From the NCBI RefSeq assembly GCF_000813965.1, contig NZ_JWLI01000028.1, forward strand, positions 255 to 60,666: 60,412 nt of DNA, given 5' to 3'. This stretch comes from Leisingera sp. ANG-M7 (GTDB lineage Bacteria > Pseudomonadota > Alphaproteobacteria > Rhodobacterales > Rhodobacteraceae). Positions within the stretch are counted from its first letter, which is position 1; every line of letters begins with the position of its first letter. The translations under genes and the position numbers were made by a program. Below the pieces are notes generated by a model, which searched no databases, was not told the origin of the DNA, and worked only from the letters and a program-made list of their open reading frames with translations. This document shows, piece after piece, positions 1-7,939 of the stretch.

Positions 1-1
1 G

Positions 2-865
2 CCGGTTTTTGCCTTTGTCGAGGACGGTTTCACCAAACTGCCCGAATTTGAGATGATGATGGCGCTGTTCTCCGCCATGGATACCCGCTGGGTTTCCGTG
101 ATGGATACCCAGGGCGCCACACCGGCCCGAAAATCCTCGCCGCTTCTGGATGTCGGCGCGGGCATTTTCGAACTTACGAAATCCGACCACCCAAGCCAGT
201 TTGCCCAGTATCTGGACATGATGCTGAATGCGCCGCGCCGCAGTGCCCGTGCCGCAGCAAGTGCTTCGGCTGCACGCCCTTCCGCCACAGCTGGAAATGT
301 CAAGAAGCTGATCCTGATCGGGTCCTCGACCGGCGGCGTGGAAGCGCTGCGCAATGTGCTGGTCGGCTTTCCATTCGACTGTCCGCCAACCCTGATCGTG
401 CAGCACACCGGCAAGAACTTCGGCTCCGGCCTGGTATCGTTGCTGGACCGCATCTGCCCGGCCCGCGTGCGTGCGGCCGAGGACGGCATCACTCTGGAGC
501 CGGGCCACGTTTACATCGCTGCCGGCCAGCGCCGTCACATGGGACTGACCAGCCGCAAGCCCCTGCGTCTGCGGATGAAGGAAGGCCCGGATATTTCCGG
601 CCACACACCTTCTGTTGACGCTCTGTTCACCTCTGCCGTGCCATATGGGAAGGACGTTGTTGCCACTATTCTGACCGGCATGGGCCAGGACGGGGCCAGG
701 GGGCTTCTGGAACTGCGCAAGGCCGGCGCCAAGACCTTTGCCCAGGATGAGAAATCCTCAGTGGTCTACGGCATGCCCCGGGTGGCCTGGGAAATGGGGG
801 CTGCCCAGCAGCAGGTGCCTCTGACCCGGATGGCCAATACACTACTACAGGCCAGCAAGGTCTGA
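2..865 (+). CDS. cheB: Chemotaxis protein-glutamate methylesterase CheB (5' end outside window)
   Basis: The frame is open to the left edge (it reads PVFAFVEDGF before the first Met at 53), so the N-terminus is missing. The C-terminal two thirds are a CheB methylesterase domain that demethylates or deamidates chemoreceptor glutamates in the cytoplasm. The nucleophile motif GSSTGG is at about nt 320-337, followed by the His of IVQHTG and the Asp of GMGQDGA, the expected Ser-His-Asp triad. An Ala/Ser/Arg-rich linker lies between the visible N-terminal part and this domain. The visible N-terminal part does not look like a clear receiver, but too little of it is in the window to judge. cheD follows after 24 nt, so this is the tail of a chemotaxis operon. 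Confidence 0.92.
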   Translation, partial: PVFAFVEDGFTKLPEFEMMMALFSAMDTRWVSVMDTQGATPARKSSPLLDVGAGIFELTKSDHPSQFAQYLDMMLNAPRRSARAAASASAARPSATAGNVKKLILIGSSTGGVEALRNVLVGFPFDCPPTLIVQHTGKNFGSGLVSLLDRICPARVRAAEDGITLEPGHVYIAAGQRRHMGLTSRKPLRLRMKEGPDISGHTPSVDALFTSAVPYGKDVVATILTGMGQDGARGLLELRKAGAKTFAQDEKSSVVYGMPRVAWEMGAAQQQVPLTRMANTLLQASKV

Positions 866-889
866 TCGAACCGCAGGAAGGACCTGACT

Positions 890-1459
890 TTGACTACTGT
901 TTTCGCCAATTCGAAATCCGTTACGGTTCTGCAAGGGGAATACCGGGTGAGCACAGATCCTAAGATCATGTTCTCCACGGTCCTTGGTTCGTGCATTGCT
1001 GCCTGCATTTATGATCCGGAAAATGGTGTGGGCGGGATGAATCATTTCCTGCTGGCCAACGCCCGTCAGGGCGGGGCAGCCAATGCCCGCTATGGCATCC
1101 ATGCTATGGAGCTGCTGATCAACGGGGTTCTCAAGAAGGGCGCGATCCGCTCCAATCTCAAGTCCAAAGTGTTCGGCGGTGCGAAGATGTCAGCCAACCT
1201 GTCGGACATTGGTGCTTCAAATGCCGATTTTGTACAGCGCTTCCTGCGTGATGAGGGCATTCCAGTGATCTCTTCCAGCGTTGGTGGCACCTCGGCGCGC
1301 CGGGTGCGTTTTCATGCCTGTTCCGGTGCGGCCCAGCAGACCCACGTGAAGGACGACCGCAAGCTCGGCGAAATGGAGCTCCGCGCCGCCGCGCGTCCCG
1401 CACCCGCACCCGCTCCTGCGGCCGCTGGTGCAGGCGCTGGCGTTGTCGATCTTTTCTGA
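890..1459 (+). CDS. cheD: Chemoreceptor glutamine deamidase CheD
   Basis: CheD deamidates receptor glutamines and can interact with CheC-type proteins. The family core is clear: STVLGSCIAACIYD carries the catalytic Cys, GGMNHFLLA carries the catalytic His, and KVFGGAKM and SSSVGGTSARRV follow. I chose the TTG start at 890 because AGGAAGG lies just upstream and the protein then begins at the usual distance from the catalytic Cys. The 189-residue product ends in an unusual Pro/Ala/Gly low-complexity tail (about 25 residues, PAPAPAPAAAGAGAG) that is not part of the catalytic fold. It is last in the cheB-cheD arrangement. The next gene, modA, starts about 100 nt later and is functionally unrelated. 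Confidence 0.92.
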   Translation: MTTVFANSKSVTVLQGEYRVSTDPKIMFSTVLGSCIAACIYDPENGVGGMNHFLLANARQGGAANARYGIHAMELLINGVLKKGAIRSNLKSKVFGGAKMSANLSDIGASNADFVQRFLRDEGIPVISSSVGGTSARRVRFHACSGAAQQTHVKDDRKLGEMELRAAARPAPAPAPAAAGAGAGVVDLF

Positions 1460-1544
1460 CCAGCAGCCTCGGCCCTCATCCGGGCTGCATAGCTGCTGAG
1501 CCGGGGCAAGAATTTCCGTTTGCCCGTTCCGGCCGGCAGAGGTA

Positions 1545-1558
1545 GTCCCTTAAGGGAC
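1545..1558. promoter_or_regulatory. 14-bp perfect palindrome over the modA ribosome-binding region
   Basis: GTCCCTTAAGGGAC is a perfect palindrome ending one base before the modA ATG, and it contains the only Shine-Dalgarno-like stretch (AAGGGA). It could be a protein-binding site or a small hairpin (5-bp stem, TTAA loop) that hides the ribosome site. No regulator of the ModE type is encoded in the window. Confidence 0.45.
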
Positions 1559-2362
1559 ATGAGCGCAAACCTGGCTTCATTCCTGAATTCATTGGCTTCG
1601 CCGGTATTCCGGCGGAGCCTTGTTGCTGCCGGGGCCCTGGTCCTGGGCGTGGCCGGTCAGCTGCAAGCCGGGATCACCGTTTTTGCCGCCGCCAGCACCA
1701 AAACCGCATTGGATGAAGCCGCGGCTTCCTACCAAGCGGGTACCGGCCGGGATGTGACGCTCTCTTATGCAGGCTCGCCTGCGCTGGCCCGGCAGATCCA
1801 GCTGGGCGCACCAGCAGATGTGTTCATTTCAGCCAATCCCGGCTGGATGGATGTCCTGCAGCAAGAGGGCCTGATCGATGAAGCCTCACGCCTGGACTTG
1901 CTGGAGAACAGGCTGGTTCTGATCGCGCACGGGCGCAACGTGCAGCCGCTGGACCTTGAAACCGCGGACTTGGCGCGGCTGCTGGGCGAAGGCCGCCTGG
2001 CCATGGCACTGGTGGATGCGGTGCCTGCGGGCATTTACGGCAAGGCGGCGCTGACGGCGCTGGGGCTGTGGCCGGATGTTGCCTCCAAAGTAGCACAAAC
2101 CGCCAATGTGCGCGCGGCGCTTGCGCTGGCTGCTTCCGGTGAGGTGCCGATGGGAGTGGTTTACGCAACCGATGCCCGTGCAGAAGCCGGCGTCGCGGTC
2201 ATTGCTGTCTTTCCGGAAGACAGCCACCCGCCAATTCTCTATCCTGCTGCAGCGGTCGCGGATGGCAAAATGGCCGAGGCCAAGGCGTTTTTGGATTACT
2301 TGCAAAGCCCGGCAGCCAGAGAGATTTTCCTCCGGCACGGGTTTGGAGTGCCGGAGCAGTGA
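1559..2362 (+). CDS. modA: Molybdate ABC transporter, periplasmic binding protein ModA
   Basis: This is a periplasmic molybdate/tungstate receptor. An earlier in-frame TTG at 1520 exists, but the ATG at 1559 gives a normal signal peptide (basic FRRS, hydrophobic LVAAGALVLGVAG, cleavage after LQA) and is preferred. The mature protein starts ITVFAAAS and continues with LSYAGSPALARQI and GAPADVFISANPGWMD, all typical of ModA. Its length of 267 residues is normal. It overlaps modB by a GTGA junction. The likely service here is molybdenum supply for the xanthine dehydrogenase encoded by xdhABC about 18 kb downstream. Confidence 0.95.
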   Translation: MSANLASFLNSLASPVFRRSLVAAGALVLGVAGQLQAGITVFAAASTKTALDEAAASYQAGTGRDVTLSYAGSPALARQIQLGAPADVFISANPGWMDVLQQEGLIDEASRLDLLENRLVLIAHGRNVQPLDLETADLARLLGEGRLAMALVDAVPAGIYGKAALTALGLWPDVASKVAQTANVRAALALAASGEVPMGVVYATDARAEAGVAVIAVFPEDSHPPILYPAAAVADGKMAEAKAFLDYLQSPAAREIFLRHGFGVPEQ

Positions 2363-3063
2363 GCATTGAAACCGCATGGCTGGGACCCGAAGAGTGGCAG
2401 GCGGTGATGCTGTCGCTGCGGGTTTCGATCTGGGCAACTCTGGCGGCCCTGCCGCTGGCGGTTTTTGTGGCCTACGCGCTGGCGCGCTGGCAGTTTCCCG
2501 GCAAGCAGGTCGTGAACAGCCTGGTGCACCTGCCGCTGATCCTGCCGCCGGTGGTTACCGGCTATCTGCTGCTGATGGTGTTCGGCACCAAGGGTCCGGT
2601 GGGCGGCGCATTGCAGCAGATCGGCATTGTCTTTGCCTTCCGCTGGACAGGGGCTGCGCTGGCCGCCGCCATCATGGCCTTTCCGCTGATGGTGCGGGCC
2701 ATCCGCCTGTCGGTTGAGGCGGTGGATCCCAAGCTGGAGCAGGCCGCAGCAACCCTTGGCGCATCCCGCCTGATGTGTTTTGCCACCATCACTCTGCCGA
2801 TGATCCTGCCCGGGCTGATCGCCGGCGCGGTGCTCGGTTTTGCCAAGGCAATGGGTGAGTTCGGCGCCACCATCACCTTTGTCTCCAGCATTCCTGGGCA
2901 GACCCAGACGCTGCCCTCGGCGATCTATACGTTCCTGCAGGTGCCGGGCGGCGAGACCGCGGCGCTACGGCTGACCCTGGTGTCGATTGCTATCGCCCTG
3001 ACTGCTCTGCTGCTTTCGGAACTGCTGGCGCGGCGGGCGGCTGACCGGGCAGGGGGGCGCTAA
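2359..3063 (+). CDS. modB: Molybdate ABC transporter permease ModB
   Basis: This inner-membrane permease has five to six hydrophobic segments. The cytoplasmic EAA loop that contacts ModC is seen as EQAAATLGASRLMCFATITL, followed by MILPGLIAGAVLGFAKAMGEFGATI, a hallmark of ModB/CysT-type permeases. The start is a GTG overlapping the modA stop (GTGA), so the two genes are translationally coupled. The 234-residue length is normal. The stop codon overlaps the modC start (TAATG). Confidence 0.95.
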   Translation: MSIETAWLGPEEWQAVMLSLRVSIWATLAALPLAVFVAYALARWQFPGKQVVNSLVHLPLILPPVVTGYLLLMVFGTKGPVGGALQQIGIVFAFRWTGAALAAAIMAFPLMVRAIRLSVEAVDPKLEQAAATLGASRLMCFATITLPMILPGLIAGAVLGFAKAMGEFGATITFVSSIPGQTQTLPSAIYTFLQVPGGETAALRLTLVSIAIALTALLLSELLARRAADRAGGR

Positions 3064-4148
3064 TGCTGACAGTGTCGCTGCAACACGCGCTGCCGGGGTT
3101 CGGGCTGGATGTGCAGTTTGAGGCCCCGCCAGGGGTCACCGTGCTGTTCGGCCGCTCCGGCACCGGCAAAACGACGGTGATCCAGGCAGTGGCCGGGCTG
3201 CTCCGGCCCGATCAGGGCCGGGTGGCGCTGGAGGGCGAGGTGCTGTGCGACACCAGGCGGGGTCAATGGCTGCCGCCGCACAAGCGCCGCATGGGCTATG
3301 TGTTTCAGGAGGGGCGGCTGTTTCCGCATCTGACGGTGCGGCAGAATCTGCTGTTCGGGCAATGGTTTGCGCCGCGGGATGCCAAGCGCGAAAGCCTGGA
3401 GCGGGTGGTGGACCTCCTGGGCATCGGCCCGCTGTTGCAGCGCCGTCCCGGCCGGTTGTCCGGCGGCGAGAAGCAGCGGGTCGCCATCGGCCGGGCGCTG
3501 CTGGCCGCACCGCGGATGATCCTGGCGGATGAACCGCTATCGGCCCTGGATGAGGCCCGCAAAGCGGAAATCCTGCCTTATTTCGAGAAGCTGAGGGACG
3601 AGATCGGCATCCCAATGCTCTACGTCAGCCACTCCGCCGCCGAGGTTGCCCGGCTGGCAACCACCGTGGTTGTGCTGCAGGACGGCAGGGTGCAGCGGCA
3701 AGGAACAGCCGCAGAGGTTCTGGGTGATCCCGCGGTCATGCCAGCCGGCGTCCGTGCCGCAGGTGCGTTGCTGCAGGCCCGGGTGGCAAGGCACCACAGC
3801 GACGGGCTTACAGAACTGGATGCAGGTGGCGTGCCTCTATTCCTGCCGCAAGTCGCCAAGGCGCCCGGCAGCATGGTCCGGGTCAGGATCTCGGCCCATG
3901 AAGTAATCCTGTCGCGCCGCCGTCCCGAAGGGCTGTCGGCGCTCAATATCCTGCCGGCGACGGTGGAAAATGTCCGCACTGGCGGAGGTCCGGGCGCGAT
4001 GGTCTCGCTGACCACGCCGGCGGGGCGGGTTCTGGCTCGGGTCACCCGCCGATCAGCCCAAGCGTTGGGACTGGAACCTGGTGCGGAATGCCATGCCGTG
4101 GTCAAAACCGTCTCCATCGCGCCGGAGGATATCGGCAGCGGCAAGTGA
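3063..4148 (+). CDS. modC: Molybdate ABC transporter ATPase ModC
   Basis: This is the ATP-hydrolysing subunit of ModABC. Walker A is GRSGTGKT (about residues 30-37), the signature is LSGGEKQRVAIGRALL, Walker B is MILADEPLSALD, and the H-loop is YVSHS. The C-terminal 65 or so residues (ALNILPATVENV onward) form a MOBE/TOBE molybdate-binding domain, which separates ModC from generic ATPases. The ATG at 3063 overlaps the modB stop. At 361 residues it is full length. No molybdate-responsive regulator or further mod gene is next to it. Confidence 0.95.
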   Translation: MLTVSLQHALPGFGLDVQFEAPPGVTVLFGRSGTGKTTVIQAVAGLLRPDQGRVALEGEVLCDTRRGQWLPPHKRRMGYVFQEGRLFPHLTVRQNLLFGQWFAPRDAKRESLERVVDLLGIGPLLQRRPGRLSGGEKQRVAIGRALLAAPRMILADEPLSALDEARKAEILPYFEKLRDEIGIPMLYVSHSAAEVARLATTVVVLQDGRVQRQGTAAEVLGDPAVMPAGVRAAGALLQARVARHHSDGLTELDAGGVPLFLPQVAKAPGSMVRVRISAHEVILSRRRPEGLSALNILPATVENVRTGGGPGAMVSLTTPAGRVLARVTRRSAQALGLEPGAECHAVVKTVSIAPEDIGSGK

Positions 4149-4273
4149 GCCGGTACAGCCAGCCTTCAAAATTACCAAGATAATCCTTCAGGTATTCTTG
4201 ATACGGAAATAAGTTCGGTTGCGCCGGGCAGGCGGGTATCAATGGGGCAGCACTTCAGCAGGAAAGGCAGCCC

Positions 4274-5104
4274 ATGACCAATCGATCCTACTACGCACCG
4301 GAAGGCGGGCTGCCGCCTCAGACCCAGCTGCTGACCGACCGCGCCATGTTCACCGAAGCCTATGCGGTAATCCCCAAGGGCACGATGAGCGACATCGTGG
4401 CGAGCCTTTTGCCGTTCTGGGACAAGGCGCGTTTCTGGGTGCTGTCGCGACCCCTGTCCGGCTTTGCCGAAACCTTTTCGCAGTATATCGCCGAGGTGCA
4501 GCCCGGCGGCGGCAGCGACCAACCGGAAACCGAAGCGGGCACTGAAGCAGTGCTGTTCGTGGTCCAAGGGTCCATGACCCTGACCATCGACGGCACCGCG
4601 CACCAAATGGAAGAGGGCGGTTATGCCTTTCTGCCGCCGCAGGCCAATTGGACCCTGCGCAACAACAGCGATGCGCCGGTGCGCTTCCACTGGATCCGCA
4701 AGGCCTATCAGCAGGTTGCGGGCTTGGACGCGCCGGAGGCCTTTGTCACCAGCGACAAACACATTGATCCGACCCCGATGCCGGAAACCGAGGGCAAATG
4801 GGCGACCACCCGTTTCGTGGACCCGAATGACCTGCGCCACGACATGCATGTCACCATCGTCACCTTTGAACCCGGCGCGGTGATCCCCTTTGCCGAAACC
4901 CATGTGATGGAGCACGGGCTTTATGTACTAGAGGGCAAGGCGGTCTACCGGCTGAACCAGGATTGGGTTGAGGTCGAGGCAGGCGATTACATGTGGCTGC
5001 GCGCCTTCTGCCCGCAGGCCTGCTATGCGGGTGGTCCGGGAAAATTCCGCTATCTGCTGTACAAGGACGTGAACCGTCACATGCCGCTGGCGCCGCTGCG
5101 CTGA
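4274..5104 (+). CDS. allE: (S)-ureidoglycine aminohydrolase, bicupin
   Basis: This enzyme releases ammonia from (S)-ureidoglycine to give (S)-ureidoglycolate in allantoate degradation. The 276-residue protein is a double cupin. The N-terminal half contains VQPGGGSDQPE and EAVLFVVQGSMTL. The C-terminal half has the metal-binding cupin with EPGAVIPFAETHVMEHGLYVLEG and Y..W.. near the end. Proteins of this family are sometimes named as bifunctional with allantoicase, and the sequence alone cannot settle that. GGAAAGG precedes the ATG at a good distance. It stands alone between modC and a convergent HxlR gene, away from the main purine cluster that starts at 12.4 kb. Its product is the substrate of AllA encoded at 14491-14982. 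Confidence 0.85.
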   Translation: MTNRSYYAPEGGLPPQTQLLTDRAMFTEAYAVIPKGTMSDIVASLLPFWDKARFWVLSRPLSGFAETFSQYIAEVQPGGGSDQPETEAGTEAVLFVVQGSMTLTIDGTAHQMEEGGYAFLPPQANWTLRNNSDAPVRFHWIRKAYQQVAGLDAPEAFVTSDKHIDPTPMPETEGKWATTRFVDPNDLRHDMHVTIVTFEPGAVIPFAETHVMEHGLYVLEGKAVYRLNQDWVEVEAGDYMWLRAFCPQACYAGGPGKFRYLLYKDVNRHMPLAPLR

Positions 5105-5151
5105 GGGGCAGGAGGTTGCCTGCCGCTCCCGGATGCAGGCTGCTGATCTTC

Positions 5152-5181
5152 AGGCCAGCTGACTCGCATGTCAGCTGGCCT
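5152..5181. terminator. 12-bp perfect hairpin at a convergent gene end
   Basis: AGGCCAGCTGAC and GTCAGCTGGCCT pair perfectly around a 6-nt loop. The hairpin overlaps the stop codon of the HxlR gene on the minus strand and follows the aminohydrolase on the plus strand. The T-run on the plus side is weak (TGTTCATTATT). Confidence 0.6.
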
Positions 5182-5539
5182 GTTCATTATTCTGAAGAAC
5201 CCACCATGCATGCATTGCATGGAACATGTCCGTCAGGGCCAGCGCCTTGGCGGTTGCCGTGTATTCCACCCTTGGCGGAACCTCGGGAAAAATCTCCCTG
5301 CTTACAAGGCCGTCTTTCTCCAGCGCCCTCAGCTGGCTGGTGAGCATAGTCTGGGTGATGCCTTCAACTTCCCGCTTCAGCTCGCCAAACCGTTTGGTTC
5401 CCTGAAAAATCAGCACCTGAAGAATAATCAGCTTCCATTTGCCGCCAATGAGCTGAGCGATGTCCGGCATCGGACAGCGCTTGCCAAATGCCCCGCCAGA
5501 TTGCGTCGTCTGGAAATTTTTCGGCGGCTCGGCATTCAT
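5171..5539 (-). CDS. HxlR-family winged-helix regulator
   Basis: This is a 122-residue DNA-binding protein of the HxlR (MarR-like) type. The family pattern is plain: RCPMPDIAQLIGGKWKLII with the conserved Cys, then the recognition helix and wing region RFGELKREVEGITQTMLTSQLRALEKDGLV, and YTATAKALALTDM. The start at 5539 is supported by GGAGG upstream on the minus strand. It is divergent from the GST-SRPBCC gene (5750), which is its most likely target. Many HxlR proteins sense thiol or carbonyl stress through the N-terminal Cys. Applying that role here is inference. Confidence 0.9.
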   Translation of the reverse strand: MNAEPPKNFQTTQSGGAFGKRCPMPDIAQLIGGKWKLIILQVLIFQGTKRFGELKREVEGITQTMLTSQLRALEKDGLVSREIFPEVPPRVEYTATAKALALTDMFHAMHAWWVLQNNEQAS

Positions 5540-5749
5540 TTAAAATCCTCCATGGTACGAAAATGATACTAACATGATTTCGAGGAGTTTCGCAGAAAAT
5601 CAGAGTTGAGGATGCCATTCAGCCGGAACTTGTTGTTGGAAGCAGCCGGGCAATAGTATCGTTTCCCTGACTAAGTAAGAAAATTCTGCCTACTTTTCAA
5701 TCAATTAACAGACACTATCCTCCTCAGAGACACCTGAAGGAGGCACAAC
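5540..5749. promoter_or_regulatory. Divergent promoter region with an inverted repeated 11-mer
   Basis: This 210-bp AT-rich spacer lies between the HxlR gene and the GST-SRPBCC gene. TAGTATCATTT (minus strand, 5561-5571) and TAGTATCGTTT (plus strand, 5654-5664) differ at one base and face each other, making them candidate HxlR half-operators near each promoter. Confidence 0.45.
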
Positions 5750-6913
5750 ATGACACTCACTATTCACACAATCAGCGGCGCACCCCGGGCCTGGCGTGTT
5801 CTCGCGGGCCTGGCCCTCAAGGGGCTGAGCTGGGATCAGAACGTGCTGTCGGCGTCGGACGGAGAGCACAAAAGGGAACCCTTCCTGTCGCTCAACCCGC
5901 GCGGCACGGTCCCAGTGCTGGAGGAAGGCGGCTGCGTTATCCGGGATTCCATCGCAGCACTTGCCTGGCTCGACCGGGCCTATCCGGAGCGTCCGATATT
6001 TGGATCTTCCCCCGATGAAGCCGCAGAAATCTGGCAGATCACGATGGAAGCAAGCAGCTATCTGCGCGATGCCTGTCATGCGGTGCTTGCGCCGGTCCTG
6101 GTGCAGCGCATCGCTCCGGTCCCCGGCAGCCCCGAAGAAGCAGCGCTGAAGACCGCGGCAGAGGCCCTGCACAGGGAGTGCCGCTGGCTGGAAGGGTTGC
6201 TGGACGGCAGGCCGTATCTGGCCGGGGATACGCCGAGCGCCGCAGACGCGGTGGCGTTTCCGGAAATCCGGCTGATCCAAAGAGCAGTCGAAACGCGCCA
6301 CGAGGTGATGGAAAGGCTCGGGTTCGGCTTTCCGCCGGATCACTACCCCCGTCTGGCGGACTGGAAGGAACGGATGAGCGCGCTGCCGGGTATGGCCAAA
6401 ACCCTGCCGCCGCACTGGAACGAGCGGACCAGCAGCCCTGCCTCGCGGAATTACAAACGCAGCATTTCCGCCGCCGCCACACCGGGACAGGCTTTTCACG
6501 CCCTAACCCAAGGGTTCGGAGATTGGTGGACGGTGCCGGATAATCCCATTCTGCAGCCCGGCGACCGCGCCAGATTCACCTTCCCGCCGGGGCGCTCCTT
6601 CTGGACCTTTGAGGCCAAGCGCCTTGTTCCCGGCGAACTTGTCGAGCTGGAATGCGTCGAGGCGCTGCATCTGCACGAGGGACAGCCCAACGGGATCCAG
6701 ACTGAATGGCTCGGCACCCGCGCGATCTGGCGGATCTTCCCGGATCCGCAGGGCTGCCGCATCCGGTTTGAGCATGAGGGCCTCAGACCTAGCCTGCTCT
6801 GTTACGGCATCTGCGAGGCCGGCTGGGACCATTTCTTCGTTTCCAGCCTGAAGGCGTTCCTGGACACCGGTCAAGGCACTCCGCACCGCGCTGCAGAGAA
6901 AATACAGCTCTAG
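5750..6913 (+). CDS. Glutathione S-transferase fused to an SRPBCC (AHSA1-like) domain
   Basis: Residues 1 to about 225 form a GST: a thioredoxin-fold start (TISGAPRAWRVLAGLALKGL), the glutathione-binding segment RGTVPVLEEGGCVIRDSIAAL, and an all-helical second half. Residues from about 235 form an SRPBCC/AHSA1-type hydrophobic-ligand domain (AFHALTQGFGDWWTVP, RARFTFPPGRSFWTFEAKRLVPGELVELE). AAGGAGG stands before the ATG. GST is usually about 210 residues, so the 387-residue protein is a genuine fusion with no internal stop. A role in conjugating and sequestering a hydrophobic electrophile is plausible but unproven. Control by the divergent HxlR gene is likely from position. Confidence 0.8.
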   Translation: MTLTIHTISGAPRAWRVLAGLALKGLSWDQNVLSASDGEHKREPFLSLNPRGTVPVLEEGGCVIRDSIAALAWLDRAYPERPIFGSSPDEAAEIWQITMEASSYLRDACHAVLAPVLVQRIAPVPGSPEEAALKTAAEALHRECRWLEGLLDGRPYLAGDTPSAADAVAFPEIRLIQRAVETRHEVMERLGFGFPPDHYPRLADWKERMSALPGMAKTLPPHWNERTSSPASRNYKRSISAAATPGQAFHALTQGFGDWWTVPDNPILQPGDRARFTFPPGRSFWTFEAKRLVPGELVELECVEALHLHEGQPNGIQTEWLGTRAIWRIFPDPQGCRIRFEHEGLRPSLLCYGICEAGWDHFFVSSLKAFLDTGQGTPHRAAEKIQL

Positions 6914-6925
6914 GAGCAGGGGGCG

Positions 6926-7741
6926 TCAGACTGCTGGCGCCCCCATCCCTTGCGACAGTTTCTGCGCGGCGTCCTTGACCAGGGCGCCGATACCGTCGAT
7001 GCCGCCGTCGGGCATCCGTGCAGTGGGGCCGGAGATGGAGATCCCCGCCAGCACCTCGCCCTGCATGCCAAAGACAGGGGCCGCAACACAGCGCATGCCC
7101 TGCGCCTTTTCCTCGTCGTCGAATGACCAGCCGCGGCTGCGGATCTGCACCAAATCTTCGCGTAGGGCATCCGCAGAGGTCAGGGTTTTTTCCGTGAACC
7201 GCTCCAGCGAGCGCCCGCGCAGGAAACGGGCCAACTGGTCCTCCCCGAAACAGCTGAGCAGCGCCTTGCCGATGCCAGAGGCGTGCATGGGAGAGGTGGT
7301 GCCTGGCGGGAAGAAGGCCCGGATCGACTCGTGCGTTTCCACTTGGCTCACGAACATCACGTCGCCGCCGCGTTCGATGCCGAGGTTGGAGGTCTCGCCG
7401 GTTGCCTCCATCAGCTCCCGCATCACCGGCCGGGCGCGTTCAATGACGCTGGAGCGGCGCAGGAAGGCGGAGCCGAGCCGGAACGCCATAGCGCCGATGT
7501 GCCAGGTCTGGCTCTGCGGCTCCATCTCGACGATCTGGCGCGCCTCCAGAGTGGACAATACCCGGTACATGGTGGCTGCCGACTGATCGAGCGCGGAAGA
7601 AAGCTCTGTCAGCGTCATGCCGCTGGCCCCGGCCAGCGCATCGAGCACGTCCAGCGCCCGGTCAAGCGACTGGATGGTAGTCGGCTGGCTGGCGGAATCA
7701 AAGCTCTTGGGGCGGCCTTTGCGGCGCGGCGGCTGGGACAT
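6926..7741 (-). CDS. bhcR: IclR-family regulator BhcR of the beta-hydroxyaspartate cycle
   Basis: This 271-residue IclR protein has an N-terminal winged helix at about residues 25-80 (SLDRALDVLDALAGASGMTL, QSAATMYRVLSTLEA) and a C-terminal effector domain with SNLGIERGGDVMFVSQVE, SPMHASGIGKALLS and RGWSFDDEEKAQGMRCVAAPVF. It is divergent from bhcABCD, the position of BhcR in Paracoccus denitrificans, where the family member controls the operon in response to glyoxylate. Identity as BhcR rests on this context more than on sequence features. The stop codon lies 13 nt from the convergent GST-SRPBCC gene. Confidence 0.85.
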   Translation of the reverse strand: MSQPPRRKGRPKSFDSASQPTTIQSLDRALDVLDALAGASGMTLTELSSALDQSAATMYRVLSTLEARQIVEMEPQSQTWHIGAMAFRLGSAFLRRSSVIERARPVMRELMEATGETSNLGIERGGDVMFVSQVETHESIRAFFPPGTTSPMHASGIGKALLSCFGEDQLARFLRGRSLERFTEKTLTSADALREDLVQIRSRGWSFDDEEKAQGMRCVAAPVFGMQGEVLAGISISGPTARMPDGGIDGIGALVKDAAQKLSQGMGAPAV

Positions 7742-7939
7742 TTTCAGGTCTTTCTTGGCAATTCAAGCAGCTGCTTATGGATAAAACTGAAAATCACTTC
7801 TGTACAGTGAAAAAACTAAAGCCTTTGTAATTAAGGTGTAATTCTCCATTTTCACAGTTTTTGAAAGCTTTTTTCAAAAAAATTCCCCTGTGGACGGCTT
7901 CCCCTTACAGTGAGGGAAATCGCCACAGGAGGGCACGAC
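7742..7939. promoter_or_regulatory. bhcR-bhcA intergenic region with inverted repeat
   Basis: This AT-rich 198-bp divergent promoter region has a 9-bp inverted repeat, TTTTTGAAA (7858-7866) and TTTCAAAAA (7872-7880), with a 5-nt spacer. It is a candidate BhcR operator, lying about 60 nt before the bhcA start. GGAGGG sits just before the bhcA ATG. Confidence 0.5.
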
